NCBI GenBank assembly: GCA_964625745.1 | Contig: CAZVCJ010000044.1 | Coordinates: 1-25,908 of the forward strand | Source: CAZVCJ01 sp964625745 | Lineage (GTDB): Bacteria; Chloroflexota; Anaerolineae; VGOG01 | Reading direction: 5' to 3' | Length of the DNA: 25,908 nucleotides | In this document: positions 22,799-25,908 of the stretch, in pieces | Position numbering within the stretch: position 1 is the first letter of the stretch | How the letters are laid out: the number at the start of each line of letters is the position of its first letter | Program-made: the position numbers and the translations under genes | The notes under the pieces: model-generated | The model's database searches: none | The model's input: only the letters and a program-made list of their open reading frames with translations | What the model was told of the DNA's origin: nothing

Positions 22799-22996
22799 TC
22801 ATGCGTAGGCGGGGATGTGTTGATAGGTGAATTCGTCCATGCCGGTGGTCTGGCGGGCGTGCTCAATGGTCAGGCTGACGACGCGCCCGTCGGCGTCCAG
22901 GTCGAGGTAGACGTTTTCATTGAGCTCGCGGGTCTCGGCCGGCGGCCGGTCGGAGAATTCGACCAGGGCGGTGTCGGCAAAGTATCTGATTCGCAT
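22799..22996 (-). CDS. DUF2283 small protein
   Basis: A 65-aa protein matching DUF2283: MRIRYFADTALVEFSD at the start, then ENVYLDLDADGRVVSLTIEHAR. The start at 22996 follows AGGAG by about 6 nt. DUF2283 genes often sit next to DUF4258-type partners in toxin-antitoxin-like pairs, but no such partner is intact here. A short frame just upstream on the same strand, ending ENPGLPWGTEE at about 23031, could be the tail of a lost partner. The function is unknown. Confidence 0.75.
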   Translation of the reverse strand: MRIRYFADTALVEFSDRPPAETRELNENVYLDLDADGRVVSLTIEHARQTTGMDEFTYQHIPAYA

Positions 22997-23095
22997 AGCT
23001 TGCTCCTGGGTAAATGTCATTCTTCCGTTCCCCACGGCAACCCCGGGTTTTCCCGAATCGCCGCTTCCAAATGCTCTGTATCCTTCCTGCTGCGG

Positions 23096-25279
23096 TTACT
23101 CGCTGCCAACCATAAAACGCGCTTTCAAGGCATGTTGATCCAAAGAATGTGCTCCGACAAAGAGCTCGTATTCGAGCGGTTCCACAACGAAATCTGCCTG
23201 GGTTTCATCGTAGTAAGTCAGGCGGGATATTGGCACACTGAGTTGTACGGTCTTGGTTTCACCAGGCTGCAGGGCGATTCGGGTGAACGCCTTGAGTTCT
23301 TTGGGCGCCCGCTCCACTGCCGATCCAATGGGCGAGACGTAGAGCTGCACCACTTCCTCACCGGCGTGTGCTCCGGTGTTGGAGACATCCAGACTCACCT
23401 TCAGCGTCTCTGACGGGGCAAGTTGGTTCTGTGCGAGTTTCAAGTTGGCATAGCGGTAGCTGGTGTAGCTGAGGCCAAAGCCAAAGGGGAAAGCCGGTGT
23501 GTTGCCATCGCGCTCAAGCTTGCGGTAACCGTGCCACAGGTCGTATTCGATTTCGGCTGCATCCTTGTCGAAGAAGGGCAGGTCTTCAGCGCGCCTGGGA
23601 ATGACGAGCGGCAGCTTGCCACTCGGGTTTGCCCGGCCCAGGAGAATGTCGGCTAGCGCGTGCCCGCCTTCCATGCCGGGGTACCAGAGCATCAGGATGG
23701 CCGGCACACGTGCGCGCCAGGCTTCCATGATCACTGCGCCGCCGCCCATAACCGCGATAACGATGCGCGGATTCACGGCAGCAATCGCCTGAATCAGGTC
23801 TTCATCCTCCTCGGGGCGCAGGGTGAGCCGGTCACGGTCGCCGCCGGGCGGGAACGCTCCAACCTGCTGCCCTGACATGCTTTGCATGAACCCTTGCGCA
23901 ATGGGTGCCTCCTCCAGGGAAGGGGCTGGAAACAGTGAGGCTAATTCCCTCATCGTGCCCGGGCCAATATACTCCCCTTCGTCTTCGTGGGTGTAGCCAA
24001 CGACGAGAACGACCGCGTCGGCTGCCTGCGCTGTCGCTTTTGCTCGCTCGAGGTCGCTGCCGTCGTCGTGCAGCACGTCCGCCTGGCCCTGGAGCGCTGC
24101 CTGAATCCCTTCGAGCGGGGTAACCACGTAAGCGGGGCGGGTGTCGCTCGAGCCGCCATCGCCGGTGTTGGGCGTGTCGGCCAGCCGGCCGATCACGGCT
24201 ATTTTCTTCAAGCCCTGAAGCGGTAGCAGGTCTCCATCGTTTTGCAGAAGCACAATGGATTTCTCTGCCGCTTCCCGCGCCAGTGCTCGGTGGCTTTCGC
24301 AGCCGACCAGACCCGAATCGTAGGCTCCAGGTCGGGCCAGGCGTATTTGTTGGCGCAGCAGGCGCAGCACGGCATCATCCACGCGCTCCAGCGGAACCTC
24401 GCCGTTTTCCACCAGACGTTTCAATTCTCCATGATAGTGCATCTGGAAGGGCATCTCCAGGTCTTGTCCGGCCAGAGCCGCTTTCCTGGCATCTCGCATG
24501 CCGAAGATAAAGTCGGTCAACACATAACCATCAAAGCCCCACTGCTTTTTGAGAATGTCAGTCAGCAAGATTTTGTTCTGCCCGCACCATTCACCGTTGA
24601 CGCTGTTGTACGCGCTCATCACCGCCGCTACCCCTTCATCCACAACGCGCTTGAAGTGGGACAGGTAAATCTCATGTAGCGCCCTGGGGCTGATACGCAC
24701 ATTGACCTTGAAACGGGCATTCTCTACCGAGTTGAGCGCATAGTGCTTCACACAGGCCATAGCGTGTCGCTGCACGCCTCGGGTGAGTGCGGCGCCCAAC
24801 TCGCCCAGATGGTATGGGTCCTCGCCATAGGTTTCCTGAGCGCGTCCCCAGGCAGGATGACGGAGCAGGTTGATGCAGACCCCGCCGAACAGGTTGCCGC
24901 CCAGAGCGCGCAACTCGCGCCCGATGACATCCCCGATGCGTTCTTCGAGGGCCACGTCCCACGCCGCGCCTCGGGCCATGGAAACCGGGAAGGTGGTAGC
25001 TCCCTCCATGACCACGCCGCGGGGGCCGTCCGAAAAACGGATGCCGGGGATACCCAGGCGAGAAATGACACCCGCATTCCACGGATGGTCGCCGTATTCC
25101 CCGCCCATCATGTTCGCCAGCCCGGACCAGAAAGGCACATCGCCATCCATCATCTGGATTTTCTCATCCAGCGTGAGCTGCGCCAGCAGTTCGTGCGCCT
25201 TGGCCTCAACCTGCTGGCTGGAGAGTTCCGCTCCCGGCTCAAAGCCGGTAAAAGCTGCTTGATCATTAGTTTGGGTCAT
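23096..25279 (-). CDS. Glycoside hydrolase family 3 beta-glucosidase
   Basis: A 727-aa GH3 enzyme. The N-terminal TIM-barrel domain includes DGPRGV, CVKHYALNSVENARF (K178 and H179 as the substrate-binding pair) and VMSAYNSVNG; the nucleophile is D256 in GYVLTDFIFG. The second alpha/beta domain (about 340-560) has IVLLQNDGDLLPL and MLWYPGMEGG. The C-terminal fibronectin-III-like domain (about 620-727) includes VSNTGAHAGEEVVQLYVSP. There is no signal peptide, so it probably cleaves imported beta-glucosides in the cytosol. A strong GGAGGTTT ribosome site lies before the ATG. It is not obviously linked to its neighbours. Confidence 0.93.
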   Translation of the reverse strand: MTQTNDQAAFTGFEPGAELSSQQVEAKAHELLAQLTLDEKIQMMDGDVPFWSGLANMMGGEYGDHPWNAGVISRLGIPGIRFSDGPRGVVMEGATTFPVSMARGAAWDVALEERIGDVIGRELRALGGNLFGGVCINLLRHPAWGRAQETYGEDPYHLGELGAALTRGVQRHAMACVKHYALNSVENARFKVNVRISPRALHEIYLSHFKRVVDEGVAAVMSAYNSVNGEWCGQNKILLTDILKKQWGFDGYVLTDFIFGMRDARKAALAGQDLEMPFQMHYHGELKRLVENGEVPLERVDDAVLRLLRQQIRLARPGAYDSGLVGCESHRALAREAAEKSIVLLQNDGDLLPLQGLKKIAVIGRLADTPNTGDGGSSDTRPAYVVTPLEGIQAALQGQADVLHDDGSDLERAKATAQAADAVVLVVGYTHEDEGEYIGPGTMRELASLFPAPSLEEAPIAQGFMQSMSGQQVGAFPPGGDRDRLTLRPEEDEDLIQAIAAVNPRIVIAVMGGGAVIMEAWRARVPAILMLWYPGMEGGHALADILLGRANPSGKLPLVIPRRAEDLPFFDKDAAEIEYDLWHGYRKLERDGNTPAFPFGFGLSYTSYRYANLKLAQNQLAPSETLKVSLDVSNTGAHAGEEVVQLYVSPIGSAVERAPKELKAFTRIALQPGETKTVQLSVPISRLTYYDETQADFVVEPLEYELFVGAHSLDQHALKARFMVGSE

Positions 25280-25330
25280 GGTTAAACCTCCTCGAAGTTC
25301 CCGCTTTTTTCACCGGCAAGCTAGGCTCGT

Positions 25331-25819
25331 TCAGCGCAACACACCGCCACTGTACCGCAGTTGGTACACAACTTCATCTCCGCGTGCGATGGTCTCCATT
25401 CCGGAAAAGCGATAAACATCGCCCTCGGTCTCGTTCACATAGCTGTAAGTGCCGCGACGAAACGTGCTCGGACCTCGATACGGTCGCTCTGGGGGGACTT
25501 CGCGGAGCGCGGCTTGTAGAACTCCCCCTATCTCGCCAGCCTCGCTTTGATCGCTCACGCTCGTCGTGAAGCCGCCAGCATAGCACATCGCCCAGATGGG
25601 CGATGAAGCGGCGTAGACCGTCTCTTGACCTACGAAGTAGGCTTCGCCGAAGTAGATGTCACGATAGAGCAAGCTGCCGTCGCGGTACTCGAATTGGTGC
25701 GAGCTGGGCAGCAAGGGCGTGACAATAGCCTCGCTCTCACTGCCTCCAGCCGCATACGTACGGCGTTTGGCGTCTATCAGAAAGGCAATGAGCTCGTCGC
25801 GTCCGATTGGTATCTTCAT
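25331..25819 (-). CDS. DUF5680 domain protein
   Basis: A 162-aa protein with the DUF5680 pattern: ELIAFLIDAKRRTYAAGG at the start, then LLPSSHQFEYRDGSLLYRDIYFGEAYFVGQETVYAASSPIWAMCYAGG, and a C-terminal YSYVNETEGDVYRFSGMETI followed by RLRYSGG-like residues. The family is common in bacterial accessory regions and has no known activity. GGAG lies before the ATG. Micro-ORF copy 3 ends 34 bp upstream on the same strand. A decayed fragment of a related gene lies near 22.7 kb. Confidence 0.72.
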   Translation of the reverse strand: MKIPIGRDELIAFLIDAKRRTYAAGGSESEAIVTPLLPSSHQFEYRDGSLLYRDIYFGEAYFVGQETVYAASSPIWAMCYAGGFTTSVSDQSEAGEIGGVLQAALREVPPERPYRGPSTFRRGTYSYVNETEGDVYRFSGMETIARGDEVVYQLRYSGGVLR

Positions 25820-25853
25820 TCGTCTTACTCCGAATGTCTGTTCCTGGAGCCCT

Positions 25854-25908
25854 CTACTCCCCCTCCAAAAACTCCCTCCACGGCCCGTGGATGCCCTCCT
25901 CTGTCACG
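25854..25908 (-). CDS. Conserved micro-ORF, copy 3 (cut by window edge)
   Basis: The last 17 codons plus TAG match copy 2 (VTEEGIHGPWREFLEGE) with one silent difference (ACA for ACC). The start lies beyond the right edge. It keeps the five-C run that copy 1 lacks, so the ancestral end is LEGE-TAG. It precedes the DUF5680 gene on the same strand by 34 bp. Confidence 0.45.
   Translation of the reverse strand, partial: VTEEGIHGPWREFLEGE

Overview
The window looks like a bacterial chromosome segment, most probably from an uncultured Chloroflexota (Anaerolineae-like) organism. The hints are a tungsten-type aldehyde oxidoreductase with its own ThiS/MoaD-like partner, a lipoprotein with a long Pro/Thr linker, CCCTCTCCC-type interspersed hairpins, and a mix of R-M genes, small accessory genes and repeats. 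There is no rRNA or other taxonomic marker, so this placement is an inference. Almost every gene lies on the minus strand. The only clear plus-strand genes are at 19.6-21.3 kb.

Region 1 (1-12.4 kb) is mainly metabolic. In transcription order there is an aldehyde:ferredoxin oxidoreductase, a ThiS/MoaD-like protein and a class-III aminotransferase that ends at a terminator hairpin. Upstream of these lie a frameshifted small ORF, a CinA-like protein with an altered C-terminal active site, a PAC2 protein, a LysE-type exporter (with a MITE-like element just upstream), a DUF3795 protein, a glutaminyl cyclotransferase lipoprotein, an RsuA/RluB pseudouridine synthase and a single-chain restriction-modification protein with a PstI/BsuBI-type nuclease domain.

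Region 2 (13.4-19.3 kb) is the most interesting part. It is a tightly packed six-gene operon of visibly lower GC: a NodU/CmcH-type O-carbamoyltransferase, a thymidylate-synthase-fold enzyme whose base-recognition Asn is Asp (the signature of (d)CMP hydroxymethylases), an APH-fold kinase, an SAM methyltransferase, a cytidine-deaminase-like protein and a CgeB-like glycosyltransferase. Together they suggest an undescribed pathway to a 5-(carbamoyloxymethyl)pyrimidine nucleoside or nucleotide product. It is bounded downstream by an attC-like hairpin and a SUMF1-domain gene, and upstream by a repeat element plus a conserved micro-ORF.

Region 3 (19.5-25.9 kb) is accessory. A perfect sigma70 promoter drives an orphan Phd/YefM antitoxin gene and a DNA methyltransferase, convergent with and overlapping an Eco29kI-type GIY-YIG restriction enzyme. 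Then follow a ureidoglycolate-lyase-like cupin, a DUF2283 gene, a GH3 beta-glucosidase and a DUF5680 gene. Three near-identical copies of a 24-codon micro-ORF occur (19.4, 22.6 and 25.9 kb), each directly upstream of an unrelated gene on the same strand. Their base differences are all silent or swap the start codon, apart from one single-base indel. Two related ~65-bp repeats and the attC-like hairpin suggest cassette-style gene shuffling here.
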